64,000 bases of DNA, taken from positions 248,001 to 312,000 of the forward strand of contig JANUWF010001272.1 in assembly GCA_026120185.1 (NCBI GenBank), read 5' to 3'. The position numbers and the translations under genes are program-made. Shown here in pieces: positions 11,618 through 24,021 of the stretch. The DNA is from Voacanga thouarsii. Its lineage: Eukaryota > Streptophyta > Magnoliopsida > Gentianales > Apocynaceae. How positions within the stretch are numbered: position 1 is the stretch's first letter; every line of letters starts with the position of its first letter. Below the pieces are notes generated by a model, which was not told the DNA's origin, made no database searches, and worked only from the letters and a program-made list of their open reading frames with translations.

Positions 11618-11809
11618 ATGAAAGCTAAGAAACCAGTATATCTATTAATTTGTAAAGGGAGTTTTGTAACTACTACTGATACTACTCTCTCTTTACCTTG
11701 TGAAATTACAGGTCTTGTTGAAGAATTTCAAGATGTTTTCACAAAAAAAAAAACCCCGAATGATTACCACCCGTCTAAGGAACAGAGCATCAGATTGATT
11801 TCATACTAG
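11618..11809 (+). pseudogene. Gyp1 protease-RT linker
   Basis: KKPVYLLICKGSFV...LPCEITGLVEEFQDVF is the linker preceding RT in this lineage; the same segment occurs in Gyp3 and Gyp2. An A-run (11742-11752) marks a likely slippage, followed by a loss of frame. Confidence 0.75.
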
Positions 11810-11821
11810 GGGCTGTCATTC

Positions 11822-12543
11822 CAAACAAACGAGCTTGAAGATGCGATCTTGAAGAAGCTAAGGAGTTGCAAAAGCATGTTGAGGAGTTGCTCAAGAAAGG
11901 CCATGTTCAAGAGAGTTTGAGTCCAAGTGTGGTTCTAGTGTTGTTGGTGCCTAAGAAAGATAGATCATAGAGAATGTGTGTAGACTGTAGTGTTATTAAC
12001 AACATAACGGTAAAACACCATTACCCTATCCCTAGGTTTAATGATTTATTAGATGAATTGCATAGATCATGTGTATTTTCAAAAATTGATTAAAAATGTG
12101 AACATCATAATATCAGGATTAGGGAAGGTGATGAAAGAAAAACTACATTTAAGACTAAATAGGGTTTACATGAGTGGCTTGTGATGCCATTCGGGTTATC
12201 AAATGCACATATTACTTTGATGAGATTGATGCACTATGTGTTGCTAGAGTATATTAGAAAATTTGTTATGGTGTATTTTGATGACATTTTGATTTACAAC
12301 AAAACTTATGAAGATCGTTTGCATCATCTTAAATGTGTGCTTATTTCCCTTAGAAGAGAGAGGTTATATACGAATTTTGAAAAATATTCATTTTGTTTGG
12401 AAAAGGTAACCTTTCTTAGTTATGTTGTAACTTCGAAGGGTATTAATGTTGATGAAGAGAAGGTCAAGGTAATACAGGATTGGCCAATACCTACATCTAT
12501 GACTGAGGTAAGGGTTAGCCAGTTTTTACAGGCATTTCATTAG
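11822..12543 (+). pseudogene. pol: Gyp1 reverse transcriptase
   Basis: From EAKELQKHVEELLKKGHVQE (about 11850) through PIPRFNDLLDEL, then VMPFGLSNAHITLMRLMH, to the catalytic YFDD at 12273-12285 and SKGINVDEEKVKVIQDWP (about 12435-12490). RT copies the genomic RNA into cDNA. Stops interrupt the first half at about 11970, 12094 and 12160; the second half is open from 12181 to 12543. Both catalytic Asp of the YFDD box remain. Confidence 0.9.
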
Positions 12544-12589
12544 AAACTTCATCACATTAGCTGCCCCACTGACTGATGTTGTAAAAAAA

Positions 12590-12992
12590 AATGTAGGGTT
12601 TAAGTGGGGGAAGAACAAGAAAAGGCTTTCATTACTTTGAAATCAAAATTGAGGGAAACCCCATTATTGTCCTTACCTAACTTTGAGAAGGCTTTTGAAG
12701 TGAAATGTGATGCTAGTGGAAAAGGAATCGGTGTTGTGCATTATTTAGTGAGAAGTTATTGGGAGCACCATTAAATTATTCCACATATAACAAGGAATTA
12801 TATGCATTAGTGAGGACTTTTCACCATTGGCAACACTATTTGCTACCTAGGGAATTTATCATGTATACTGATCATCAAACGTTAAAGCACTTTAAAGGCC
12901 AACAAAAGTTGAATAAAAGGTATGCTATATGGATGGAGTTCATTGGTACATTTTCATACTTGATCAAATACAATAAAGGTAAGGATAATTAA
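12590..12992 (+). pseudogene. pol: Gyp1 RNase H domain
   Basis: [17 protein letters not shown] near 12680-12735 contains the first RNase H Asp (CDASG). After a frameshift comes [20 protein letters not shown], then [19 protein letters not shown] with the second Asp (YTDH), up to 12992. RNase H removes the RNA template during reverse transcription. The start of the domain has lost its frame. Confidence 0.85.
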
Positions 12993-13009
12993 TATAGGAG
13001 CGGGTGCAT

Positions 13010-13442
13010 TATCTCGAAGGTGTGCTTTTAAGTTCCTTAGATGCAAAATTTCTTGGTTTTGAGCTTATTAAGGACTTATATACAAAGGGTAATGATTTGG
13101 GAGAGATTTAGCATGCATGTGAAAAATGTGCCTTCTAAAAAGTTTATAGGCATAATGTGTTATTGTTTAAAGAGGGTAGACTTTTCATACCAAAGGGATC
13201 ATTGAGAAAATTGTTGGTGAGGGAGCTCATGGAGGAGGATTAACGGGACATTTTAGGATTTCAAAAATATTAGGCACTTTGCAAGACCGTTTTTATTGGC
13301 AAAAAATAGGAAGAGATGTAGAGAGGCATTGTAATTCATGCATTACATGTAGAAGGGTCAAGTCTAAAACACTACCCCCAATGTTTATATACTCATTTAC
13401 CCGTCTCTAATACACATTGGTTAGATATTTCAATGGATTTCA
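13010..13442 (+). pseudogene. pol: Gyp1 integrase, N-terminal part
   Basis: VLLFKEGRLFIPKGSLRKLLV (about 13155-13220) precedes a decayed HHCC zinc-binding region (HCNSCITCRR near 13330), then LPVSNTHWLDISMDF at 13400-13442, which holds the first catalytic Asp. TekB is inserted at codon MDF, and the frame resumes at 17826. Several frameshifts. Confidence 0.85.
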
Positions 13443-15111
13443 TGTAACACCCCACTACCTAGGCCCATCAGGGCCAGGGATGTCGCCTCGTCCAGAGGAC
13501 AAGGGGTCTTTATAACTAGGTCACATAGAATAAAATAAAATAAAGACTTTAAAATTTTAAACTTATTACAACCCAAAAGATAAATACTGGTACAAATCCA
13601 AAATAAATTGTTTGCAACAATCTCTCAAAACGTCACATAAAGAAAATAACAAAAGTCTTCAAAGCATAAGCAATAATCTAGCTAATGACTTCCACAGCAG
13701 GATCTCCCTGAAAACATGGCATAAAAGGTGGTGAGATAAAAATCTCAGTAAGCCTGTGTGTACTTTGAGTGTTTTAGGTAAAATAATTCATGTATGCAAG
13801 TTGTAAAAGTTTCATAAGAGAAAGTGTTGGCAAGCAATAAATAGGTGTTGAAAATAAAGAGTGGCATTTCGCTTTTCAAACCATACCTATGCACAACAAA
13901 TACAACCACTCAAATGGGTAGCCATGGGTTACCACACGTTGGGCCCCATGACTGAGTAACGGTTAGAATGCCACACTCTGTGCAAGCTGACAAAAGGGTA
14001 GGTGTGCGGCCTACCGGGTGAGATACTCCTCCATCTCTACACCCAAACTTACCAGTTGTCCACTCCGGAACACACAGTCCACAGGACTGAAACTTGCTAG
14101 CTCGGACAGGCATGACCTACCGGACTGGCATCCTATCCAGGAAGGACTCACCCCTCGGAGGTGGCCACCTACTGAGAGACTTACCCTAACCCTTCAAAGA
14201 CTAGTCCTGGTGGTCTACTCTTATTGAGTACTCAACGTTAATTATCCCACTTGGGAGAAAATTGACCATAATCTGCTTTATTTGGAAATAGCAATTAAGG
14301 GTTTCTAAAAGTCTTGTCAAAGTTGGGTTTTAGAAAGGGTTTAGCATTTTGTGTAAACTGCTTGTTTAATTTTCAAATGATTGTTTGTCTGGAAATAAAA
14401 GGGAAAACAGTCCTTAATTGCCTTTACAAAATAAATGTCCATACACATCGCATTTGGTTTGCCACAGTAATTTTTGGTCTTCACAAAATTCCATGCAGGG
14501 GTTTACCTGATTCATTGCTTGCTCAAACTCAAAAGTCTTCCAAGGCTAACCTAACCCCGCCTGGGGTAAACACAAAATATAAGGTAACATTCGAGCTATA
14601 CCTGCCTTACATAAATAATTTCTTAGCTCAACTAGTTACAACCATGACTAGCCATGACCCTAATGTCCTAAGCTTTAAGGCTAGATGCCAAAGAATTTTA
14701 TAGAATAAGTCTAGTTTAATAAGTTAAAATAACTTGGGGTTCTAAAATAGTTGCTAATAAATTATAGACTCATTTAATAATTCTTGTGTGCTATTAATAA
14801 ATAAAAGAAGATTTGAATTTTAAATAATATTAAGTCTAACAATATTAACAAATGGTAATTAAAAATAGCTTTATTATAAGTAAAGAACAAATTACAAATA
14901 TTATTTATTTATTTATTTATTATTTTTAGATAATAATTAATTAGTAATAAATAAAATTAATAATAAATGAATTATTTTAAATTTTAAATTGATAAATAAC
15001 AAATAGATTTTAATATAAATAATATTTAGGTATATAGGTAAAAGTTTGAACTAAGGCCTACAAGGTCATCAATTAATTCTAATATTTTATTTATTATAAA
15101 TAATTTATTAC

Positions 15112-15132
15112 TATATATATATATATATATAT
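15112..15132. repeat. (TA)n tract in TekB LTR
   Basis: About ten TA units in an A+T-rich part of the LTR. Confidence 0.9.
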
Positions 15133-15851
15133 TATTTTTAACAAAAGATCTCATTTATTTGATAAAGAAAATATTAATATTTTAATTAATAAACCATTCC
15201 AAATCTTCCTAGAGTTTCGAATTTTATAGAGAAAAATATAGTAGTAATTCCATTTAAAGTAACAAAATTTTGTTAATAAAAATAACCTAGACTTAACAAG
15301 GAAATACTCTTCTACCATGATTTTCCTATTGCTAGAAAAGATTCATAAACACATTCTCCAACATCAAATAATAAACCAATCCATTCATGAACACATGCTT
15401 GACTTCACACATACTATCACAAGGCTAACTTCCTTCTAGACATAATCATCATTAATGGCTTCAATGTAAAATAGAAACATAAGAGCCTAATCACCTTTGG
15501 TGTCATGATCTCTAACATGCTTCAACCATCCATAAAATTCATTAAGCACGAGGAACATACAAGGATTCCAAAAAGACAACACATACAACTTAGCCTTATA
15601 CAATAATCATCATGTCTTAACTCCATCCCCTTAATTCACATGCATATACTCAATCTCCATTCATACTCTATCTCCTTATCAACACCTAGGAGACATGATT
15701 TCAGAATTTAAAAAGAAAGGATTTAAGAATAGATACTTGATTGTCGATTGCTTTGATGAAGACAAAAGAAGGTCCACGCGCGATAGAAAGCCTTGAGTGA
15801 TCCACCGGAAAAAATAACCATGGTTGATGGTTGATCAACCATTTCGGTAGA

Positions 15852-15854
<3 letters not shown>

Positions 15855-15923
<69 letters not shown>

Positions 15924-15936
15924 GAGAGAGACAGAG
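15855..15936. repeat. (AG)n microsatellite in TekB LTR
   Basis: About 82 bases of AG/GA with two AC interruptions, the longest version of the family tract. Confidence 0.97.
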
Positions 15937-17512
15937 CATTAGGAGGGTATGTTAAGAGTTGAATTGAAAAAGGATGAACAAGAAGGTTGTTCTTGATTTA
16001 CCTTGTTGATGTTCTTGAGACCTTCAAGGAAAAAGGCTAAATTTGACCCGTTTGAAAATTCTTGTTTGCGAGGTTTCGTGTTATAAATCCTAGAAATGAA
16101 GTTTAGGGATTAAATAGAAGGGATTTGGAGTATTTGAGAGTGATTGGAAGTGTTTAGAGTAAGTTTAGTGTGTGTTCTTGGTGAAAAATGGAGAGAATAA
16201 GAGAAAAGGCTCACAATTTTCTGGAGAGCTGTTGGCCGAATGGTTTGGGGTGGATAGGAGTTTCTGTTTTCAGCTTGTGGGAGAGAGAGTGATCAGATTT
16301 TTTTTTTTTAAATTTAAATGGAGGAAGTTGTGGAGTTGTTTAAGGTAGGAGGTTAGCTATGGTGTTTGATCAAGGAAGGTTTCTATGCTCTGCAATGGTG
16401 CCAGTTGAACTAGCTACCTTTGCTGAAATGAGTGAGGCTTGTTTAGGTTAGAAGGCTAACCGAAATGCAGTCCAAAATGGCAGAGAAAATTCTGGTTTAT
16501 TAGCTTGATACAAGAGTGTTTTCATGGAGAAAAAATCTGAAATTATTTGAAGTTCAAAAAGAGTTTGAATGGAGTAATCTTAAGAGGGTTTTGAGGTGTG
16601 GTTATGGAGTACATGTACTCAAGGTAAGTGTGAAGGTCATGATGTTCAGTCCATGGCTGAACAAGGGTCAATTTTACAGAAGTTGAAGGGTGATTTTCGG
16701 CCTAGGCTTGAATGAAGCAAAGTTGGAAAAATTCTGATTTCAAGGTTCAAGAGTTTCGAAGGTTGATGAAGGATTTTTGTGCAGAATTTGCTGCACTTCT
16801 CCAACCCGATTTACAGCTGTTTCTTGAGGGGGTTTGAAGGTCTTTCAAAGGTGATTTTCCAGCCTTATTTCTAGAGAAAAACAGAGTTGTTTCGCTGGCT
16901 TGAAGATGGACTAAAACAGCTTCATTTTCCAGATTAAAAGCTGCGAAATGCCCAGATTTTTTTTCTGGATTTGCATAGTTTGTGCAGTCCGAAAATTGCA
17001 CAGATTTTCCAGCCTTCAAGCCACATGAAATGACCATTTTCCTGGCGGAAAATGAGTGGGTTTACTAACTGAATTTTTCGATGAGATGCCTACAAAAATT
17101 CTGGAAAATTTCCAGATTTCCCTTCACTAGAATATGAACAATATGAAGGTGAATTTGAAGGTTCTTTTATGGTGGTTGATTTCTCTTGGAAACCCTTCCT
17201 ATTTCCCCTCCTATTTTCGGCCAAATTTCCATCCTCCAAAGCTGATTTTCAAAATTCAAGATGGAGGAGTTATCATAGATTTTTTTTGGAATTCAAAAGA
17301 AGAGATTTAATGGATTTAAATTATAAAGATGTTAGGACAAGGTAGAGGTAATAAAAGGACAAGAATTCCCTTAGAATTCTTTTTAGGACATGAGGATAAG
17401 ATTAGGACATTCTCTTCATATCTCCCCTAAGACAACATTCCTATTTTCATGGAATGGAAGAAAACAAAAATTCAAACTTAGATAAGATAATCATGACAAA
17501 AGCTTAAATGAT

Positions 17513-17568
17513 GGGATTTGAACTCATGACCTTATAAATTAATTCACCAAGCTCTAACCACTAAACCA
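17513..17568 (-). promoter_or_regulatory. tRNA-like Pol III A/B boxes in TekB LTR
   Basis: Minus strand: TGGTTTAGTGGTTAGAGC around 17551-17568 and GAGTTCAAATCCC at 17513-17525. The B-box-like core GTTCAAATCC is very close to the tRNA consensus even though this LTR is the most diverged. Confidence 0.6.
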
Positions 17569-17825
17569 CACTAACTCTTGTTCCTATTTTCTCAGCCACA
17601 TATTCTTCTTATGAAATCCCCAAGCTTTCTTCCTATTTTGACCTCAAGCAAAATTACTATTTTACCCCTCATACTCGATAAGCATAACTAAGCATTTTAA
17701 CCTATAATCCACAACTCTAAAGCACATAAAATCATTTAAAAATATATAGATTCATGCAAAATAATATGATATGCATCCCGACCCCCTTACTCTATGGTTG
17801 GCTTTTGGTGGGGTTTCACATTTCA

Positions 17826-18540
17826 TATTAGGATTTCCACGGACAAAGGGGGGAAGAGATTCAATCTTTGTAATTGTTGATCGATTTTCTCAGATGGGTC
17901 ATTTTATTCCTTGTGCAAAAACTAATGATGTACTCACATTGTAGGTTTATTCTTCAAGGAAGTGGTACGATTACACGGGTTACCATAGAGCATAGCATCA
18001 AATAGGGATTCCAAATTTTTTAGTCATTTTTGGAGAATATTGTGGGCGAAACATGAAACTAACTTGTTGTTTTCTACAACTTTTCACCTATAAATGGATG
18101 GACAAATGGAGGTTGTCAACCAGACTATCACGCAATTGCTACGAGCAAACATCAAGAGAAACTTGTAAACTTGGGAATAATGTCTTCCACATATAGAGTT
18201 TACCTATAATAGAAGTTTCCATTCTACTACTTCATATTCTCCATTTCAAGTTGTTTATGGGTTTAATCCATTAACCCCCTTAGATTTATCTTTTTTGCAT
18301 GTAGATGAATGATTGAATCTTGATGGCAAAAAGAAGGCCGAAATGGTTAAGTCCATGCACAAGAAAGTTAAGTCTCTAATCAAAAAACATAATGATGCCA
18401 TTGTATGTAAGCACAACCAAGGAAGAATGCAGGTGATATTTGAGCCAGAAGACTCAGTTTGGGTGCATTTACACAAAGATAGATTCCCCACCCAATGCAA
18501 ATCAAAGCTCGAATTGTGATGAGATCGCTCATTCGAGGAT
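17826..18540 (+). pseudogene. pol: Gyp1 integrase, catalytic and C-terminal part
   Basis: After TekB the frame continues [20 protein letters not shown] (about 17826-17890) and [14 protein letters not shown]. Frameshifted pieces follow around 17960-18240. From 18313 comes NLDGKKKAEMVKSMHKKV, then VIFEPEDSVWVHLHKDRFP and CKSKL (to about 18515), the integrase C-terminal region. The family's next segment is missing; the text jumps to SFEDESIPRKDK just before the 3' LTR, so there is an internal deletion. No chromodomain is seen. Integrase inserts the cDNA into the chromosome. Confidence 0.85.
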
Positions 18541-18550
18541 GAATCCATTC

Positions 18551-18564
18551 CAAGAAAGGACAAA
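18551..18564 (+). other. Gyp1 polypurine tract
   Basis: CAAGAAAGGACAAA ends exactly at the 3' LTR start and is the likely plus-strand primer site. Confidence 0.6.
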
Positions 18565-19663
18565 TGATAGGAATCAACCTGGCTAAGGGAGTCGTGCTTA
18601 AGAAGGGGGAGAAAACTAGACCGAATCAAAATCGAGCTTGCCCCGTCTATTTACAAGATCTCATGCCAAACAATTCCCACACAATCTTCAAGTATATTTG
18701 CAAACACATTTCAAGTAGGATAGCATATGGGCAATACCGGGAGAAGAGTGGGAGCAGACATTGCTATTAGTATACGAAAAACAACAACTAGAAGTTGTTT
18801 GCGTAGAAACGACGACAAGCATAATGCACTATATGCTACTTCTAGTACCTGATATTGATGCTGGCTTGGGTCTGTAAGACCAACTAAAGATGAAGTTCCC
18901 TTTTTTAGTTGTGAGTATTGTACTTCCATTGAGGAACTGATGCCAGTCCAAGTGCCTGAACCGACACCGGTTGCAACCTGCTAGCTCGACGTGTTTCATT
19001 GTCGCAGACTATTTTCAAAGAACAAAATTGGCACCGGGCCAAGGAGCCTGAACCGGCACCAGCTATGCCCTGAAACTTGAACCCCTGATGATTTTTAAGT
19101 CATTTTGGAGTTATATTGTGATATTTAAGAGTTGTTTAGCTCAAGAACAAACCACCCTTATATAATGATTTTGTATTGTAAGAAATAGAAAACATATATC
19201 ATATTTTAAATAGGAATAAAGATTTCATCTTAAAGGCTTAAAGCATGGAAAAGATTCCCTGTTTAACTTCAATCCAAGACCAACTTAAGGGCTTAGTCCA
19301 CCATTGATCAAGTGTCCACAAACTCTAAGGATAGTTCAATTAGAAATCAATAAGGGTTCTTCTTATTTATCATCTTGGGTTCTTGATGTTTCTTGTTTGA
19401 ATGTCCACAATTCTAAGTCCTTGATTTCTTGCTAAGTCAAGGGTTCTAATGTGTTATTATGGTAGACCTTTATCTACTAAATTTTGGGTTCTAAAAGCTA
19501 TCTCTTTTAGGGTTCTTTATTCGTGGAAAAAGGTGTTTCTTTATTACATTTCCTTGATCTCTTTATTCCATTTCTTGTTTGTCTTGAAGTTTCTTTACTT
19601 TGCTACTGTTTAAACAAAACCACTTTAAGAACTTGAAAGACTTTCTCTCCCAAGCTCATATCA
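18565..19663 (+). repeat. Gyp1 3' LTR
   Basis: TGATAG...CATATCA, matching 7756-8838. TATATAA at 19159-19165. It has an extra GC-rich unit (AGTGCCTGAACCGACACCGG near 18952-18972) that the 5' LTR lacks. Confidence 0.95.
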
Positions 19664-19668
19664 GTTGA

Positions 19669-20160
19669 TCAACCTTCTTAAGACTGTGGAGTCTTCTATG
19701 AAGAATGAAAATAATGCAGTCTTAATAGTTGGTTCTTCTTCTAAGAAGAAAACAGTTTCCAAAAAGAAGACGAAGAATCCAACTAAACCTAAATGTGGTA
19801 CCAGTAAAGAAGAAGGAGACAACTACCAAAGGCCCATGTCACCATTGTGGTTAAATGGGCTATTGGAGGTGCAATTGCAAAAGCTACTTGGAGACTGTTA
19901 AAGAAAAGAAGGAAAAGGAGAAGCTTGCAAACATTTCTACTTATACTCCTGCTATGCTTATGATGGAGATCAATATTGCCTTTAATAATGAGATATGGGT
20001 ATTTGATATCGGATATGGATCTCATTTGTGCAATAATTTACAGGGACTAAAGTGCAACAGAAATGTGGAAAAGAGTGATATGGACCTTCGTATGGCAAAT
20101 GGAGCAAAGGTTGTTGCATTTGTTATCGGGGCTTATCAGCTGCACATTTCTTCCAGATAA
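19669..20160 (+). pseudogene. Cop1 gag C-terminus, zinc knuckle and protease
   Basis: The gag frame resumes as INLLKTVESSMKNENNAV, followed by a Lys-rich stretch. A zinc knuckle at about 19839-19880 reads CHHCG, then stop-MGYWRCNC; the expected His is Tyr and a stop lies within it. After a frameshift, WVFDIGYGSHLCNN (about 19996-20035) is the copia aspartic protease site, with the canonical D-T-G changed to D-I-G. DLRMANGAKVVAFVIG follows, typical of copia protease. Non-functional. Confidence 0.85.
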
Positions 20161-21480
20161 ATTGTAGAATTTGAAAACTATTACTATGCAGCAGTTTTAC
20201 TTAAAAATGTTACCTCAGTTACCTGTTTAGGTTCGCTTAGATTGCATTTAAATTTTAAGAACAAAAGCTATTCTTTTCCATTAAATAATATCAATTATGA
20301 TACTGCAACTTTGATGAATAGTTTATATTTTCTAGAAATAGAAAATAAAGTTCTCAATATAAACAATAAAAGGACAAGAAACGATAACACAAACTTATCT
20401 TACTTATGGCATTATCATTGAGGCCATGTAAATGAGAATTGCATTTCTAAATTACAGAAGTATGGTGACTTAGGCTCATTTAATTTTGAGTCATATGAGA
20501 TTTGTGAATCTTTCATACTACGAAAAATAACTAAAAAAGACTAAGCAATTATTAGAACTAAGGCATACTGATGTATGTGGACCAATGACATTGCAAGCAA
20601 GAGGGGGTTATCAGTACTTCATAACCTTCACTGATGATTATTCTAGATATGGGTATTTGTATTTAATGAAATACAAATCTGAATCCTTTGACAAGTTCAA
20701 AGAATTCAGAAATGAAGTAAAGGAACAACTTCATAAGAGCATTAAAAATCTAATATCAGATCGAGGAGATGAATACTTAAACAATGAGTTTCTGAGTTTT
20801 CTTAGAGAGAATGAGATATTATCTCAATAAAATCCACCACATATACCTCAGCATAATTGTTTATCTGAAAGATATAATCAAACTTTATTAGATATGGTTC
20901 AATCTATAATGGCATTTGCTAATCTACCAAAATTGTTTTGGAGATATGTACTGGAAACAACTGTTTATATTCTGAAGAGAATTCTATCAGAAATGGTTGA
21001 TACTACCCCATATAAGCTATTTTATGATAAAAGACCAAAATTAACTCACATGAGAATTTGGGAATGTCTTGCTTATAAAAATAGGACAAAGTCAGACAAA
21101 TTAAAGAATAAGTCTGATAAGTATTTATTTTTCGAACATCCAAAAAAATCTCATGAATATTATTTCTATCCCCCTATTGAAAATAAGGTATTTGTTTCAA
21201 GGCATGTTGTTTTGATCAAAAAGAAATTCGTGCTTAAGGGAGAGAGTAGGAGCAAAATTAAACTTAGTGAAGTTCAAGAAGCTCAAACAAGCAATGATCA
21301 ACTAGATGATCCCGAATCTATTGATAAAATAGATGAACCATCTAATATACAAGAACCTTATAGGTCAAGTAGGATACATGTGTCACCTAAGAGATATAAA
21401 TTTCTTATCACTCACCGCAGTAACATATCTCTTATAGAAAGAGATGAGCCTACCACTTACGAAGAAGTCCTGAATAGTTC
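20161..21480 (+). pseudogene. pol: Cop1 integrase (GAG-pre-integrase plus core)
   Basis: GHVNENCISKLQKYGDLGSF (about 20425-20490) marks the GAG-pre-integrase zinc region. The core reads LRHTDVCGPM (about 20560), FTDDYSRYGYLYLMK (about 20625), LISDRGDEYLNNEF (about 20755) and LSERYNQTLLDM (about 20862); the D, D and E catalytic residues are all still present. After YFYPPIENKVFVSRHVVLIK (about 21165-21220) an acidic spacer leads to RT. Stops at about 20543 and 20828 break the frame. Confidence 0.88.
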
Positions 21481-22093
21481 ATAATTTGACAAATGGATTG
21501 AAGCTATAAAGTCAGAAATGAATTCAATGTATAACAATAATGTTTGGACTTTTGTTGATCCATTTGAATGGATAAAACCCATAGGGTGCAAATGGGTTTT
21601 CAAGAAGAAAATTGACATGGATAGTAAAATGATTACCTATAAGGCGCGATTGGTTGCAAAATGTTACGTGAGAAATAAGATATTAACTATGACAAAACTT
21701 TTTCACCAATAGCCATGCTGAATACTATTATGATACTCCTAGCACTTGCTCGCTCATTATGCTGATGAGATTAGGCAATTGAATGTGAAAACAGCTTTCC
21801 TTAATGGAAATCTGACTGAAAAAAGAGTACATGAGAAAACTTGAGAGTTTCACATCCAAGGATCATACTAAAGTGTGCAAGTTGCAAAGGTCCATTTATG
21901 GACTAAAGAAAGCTTTTAGGAGTTGGAACATCTGTTTTCATATAACAATTAAAGAATTCAGTTTCAAACAAAATGTGGATAAACCTTATGTGTATAAGAA
22001 GGTTAATGGGAGTGTAATTGTTTTCCTATTACTATATGTAGATGACATATTACTAATAGGAAATGACATTTCTATCATATAATCAGTCAAGAT
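21481..22093 (+). pseudogene. pol: Cop1 reverse transcriptase, first part
   Basis: KWIEAIKSEMNSMYNNNVWT, IGCKWVFKKKIDMDSK and TYKARLVAKCY (21490-21670), QLNVKTAFLNGNL (about 21776-21815), KVCKLQRSIYGLKKAFRSWN (about 21870-21930) and the catalytic LYVDDILLIGND (about 22032-22068). Frameshifts near 21680 and 21820. It is cut at 22093 by SoloX (TSD AAGAT/AAAAT) and resumes at 35811. Confidence 0.9.
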
Positions 22094-23395
22094 TGAAGGC
22101 AATAAAAACAGAGAAAGCTATTCATGCAACATAAAAGAAACCAAGAACAATAGAAGAGGAGTGCAATGGAAGAGGGAAACAAATTTAATACCTCTATGTT
22201 GTGTTGGTTTCTTTAGCTATGAAGTAAATGTCGTACGAACCACCAAAATAGCTTCAACTCTAGACGACGTCTCCAATTGATGACCTGCCAATCTTCTACT
22301 CCTCCGTGGCATGAACGCGAAGCTTTTCGCTTCTCATAATATTCCTCCGCCCTATCTGTGTTGGTGAAACAACCTAGGTGAGGAAGGACTTTTCTTGAAC
22401 ATTTGCTATTGATTAGGAAAATCAACAAAGTTACATAGAGAAAAGGATGAATGTGGGAGGGAGAGAATAACAGAGTGAACAAGAATTGGTTTTTTTCACT
22501 ATCATGTGTCTATTGTGAAGCAAAAGAACACGACTATTTACTCCCAGATCACCCAACCCCTGCAGTTTTGATATTTCAGACATATGGAGGTTATCAACAA
22601 AAGAGGTTTGGCATAGCCTTAACTCTTCTATTCCATGAATAATAAAAAATCTTTTAGTCCAGGCTATTAGGTTAAAAAAACAATTATTATTTTCCTTTGG
22701 ACCCAATGAGCTCAAAAATAATAACCATTAATTATTTATTTTCTGGGCCTATTAAAATAACCCAATAAATACTTAATGAGTCCAAATGAAGAAAAATTAT
22801 TATTTAAGCCTTTTATTAATAAGTTTAAGCCCAAGTAAATTTTTCTAATTACTCAATCTGGGCTGAGGCCTTGAATAATTAATTAACCAATTAAACTAGA
22901 TAATAAAATTAATTTCTCTCGTTCCGTTAATTTATTTTAGTACAAAAAATAAATTAGACTTCTTGAATAAAATAAAATCTTTTTTATTGTGACTATTTTC
23001 TCGACCTTAAATAAATAAGATGATGTGTCAGGACTTGGGTGTAAAAATCATACAAAAACTAGGCACATTCCCAATCAAGATTAAATTAAAACGTTCAACC
23101 CAAATCACACATATGAGCAAGCGTACTCATCATTAATCGAGCATAGCGTTCAAACGAGTGTTGAGCCTCCAGGAACAAGTAGACATTAATCACCTTTCTT
23201 TCATTGATTAACCGACTCGATAAAGTGAAAAATAAACAAAATGAAACAGAGGAAAATAAAAACAAAAAAATATATATGTAAAGGTTGGAGAAGTATGTAA
23301 CTCAAACCATTGTTTACACAAACATGATCTCAAATGACCTAACCATTGTCATAACTAATCATTCTCTTGGCACCATGAAGGATAAAGGTAAATTA

Positions 23396-23700
23396 GCATC
23401 GCTTGGTCTGTCTCAATTAATTACTACATTCTAGATAAATTAGCATCACTTGGTCTGTCTCAACTAATTCATGCACAACATTCATTAAACACAATCCTTG
23501 ATAAAATTTCCTTGGTCTGGCAAATTTAAAATATTAAATTAATCAATGAATCCTTGGTCTGGCAAACATCAATTAACCTTCAATTACTCAATCCTCATCA
23601 ATTAACCTCTCTGGTCTAGCAAGTTAACAACTAATAAATATGAAATTAATCAGTTGCAACCACCATCAACCTCTTTGCTCAAGCAAGTTAATGAAAAGAA
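23396..23700. repeat. degenerate 'CTTGGTCTG' repeat array, Ath1 left LTR
   Basis: Six or so spaced copies of (C/T)TTGGTCTG(T/G)C or GGTCTAGCAAGTTAA alternate with AT-rich AATTAATTA spacers. Confidence 0.7.
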
Positions 23701-24010
23701 ACAGCCAATTAATCTCGTAATACGCCCAAGTAATTGAATACCAAGAAGAACAATCAATTAATCAATAAGATCAAATAACTCTAAAAATCTTGAATATCTA
23801 AAACAATGTCAAATTACAATATAACGATTAACATATGATTGTTCAAGAAAAAGAAAATAAAGTAAAAGAAAGCACTCATAGACAAGCCTCCTCCTTCTTC
23901 CTTTGAAGACCTTCTTGTACAACCCTCTTTTAATTGAAGAATTCCTCATTAAATTGAGTGATTTTCTATGATGATCAATAAATTCTCTCCCTTTTACCTT
24001 GTGTTTTCCA

Positions 24011-24021
24011 TATATTTATAG
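24011..24021 (-). promoter_or_regulatory. TATA-box candidate, Ath1 LTR
   Basis: Minus strand CTATAAATATA; the right LTR has CTATAAATAA at 34251-34260. Confidence 0.5.

Larger units (their letters stand above)
13443..17820 (-). mobile_element. TekB: solo giant LTR, 4378 bp, minus orientation
   Basis: The + strand runs TGTAACACCCC (13443) to GGGTTTCACA (17820), with a perfect TSD TTTCA (13438-13442 and 17821-17825). It interrupts the Gyp1 integrase frame, which continues on the other side. It is the most diverged of the verified Tek LTRs and carries the longest GA tract. No internal region remains. Confidence 0.95.
7756..19663 (+). mobile_element. Gyp1: Ty3/gypsy retrotransposon, decayed, with TekB inside
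   Basis: LTRs of 1083 bp (7756-8838) and 1099 bp (18565-19663) both start TGATAG and end CATATCA, flanked by a perfect TSD GTTGA (7751-7755 and 19664-19668). The order PBS, gag, protease, RT, RNase H, integrase, LTR is that of Ty3/gypsy. Without TekB the element is about 7.5 kb. The integrase tail shows no chromodomain. The LTRs are clearly diverged, including an extra GC-rich unit of about 20 bp in the 3' copy, so it is older than TekD. The clade is uncertain; it is in the same broad family as Gyp2, Gyp3 and Gyp4. Confidence 0.95.

Noticed and set aside
13910..14227. Opposing ORFs in TekB
   Set aside because: They fall in a locally GC-richer LTR part conserved as DNA in all Tek LTRs; no domain.
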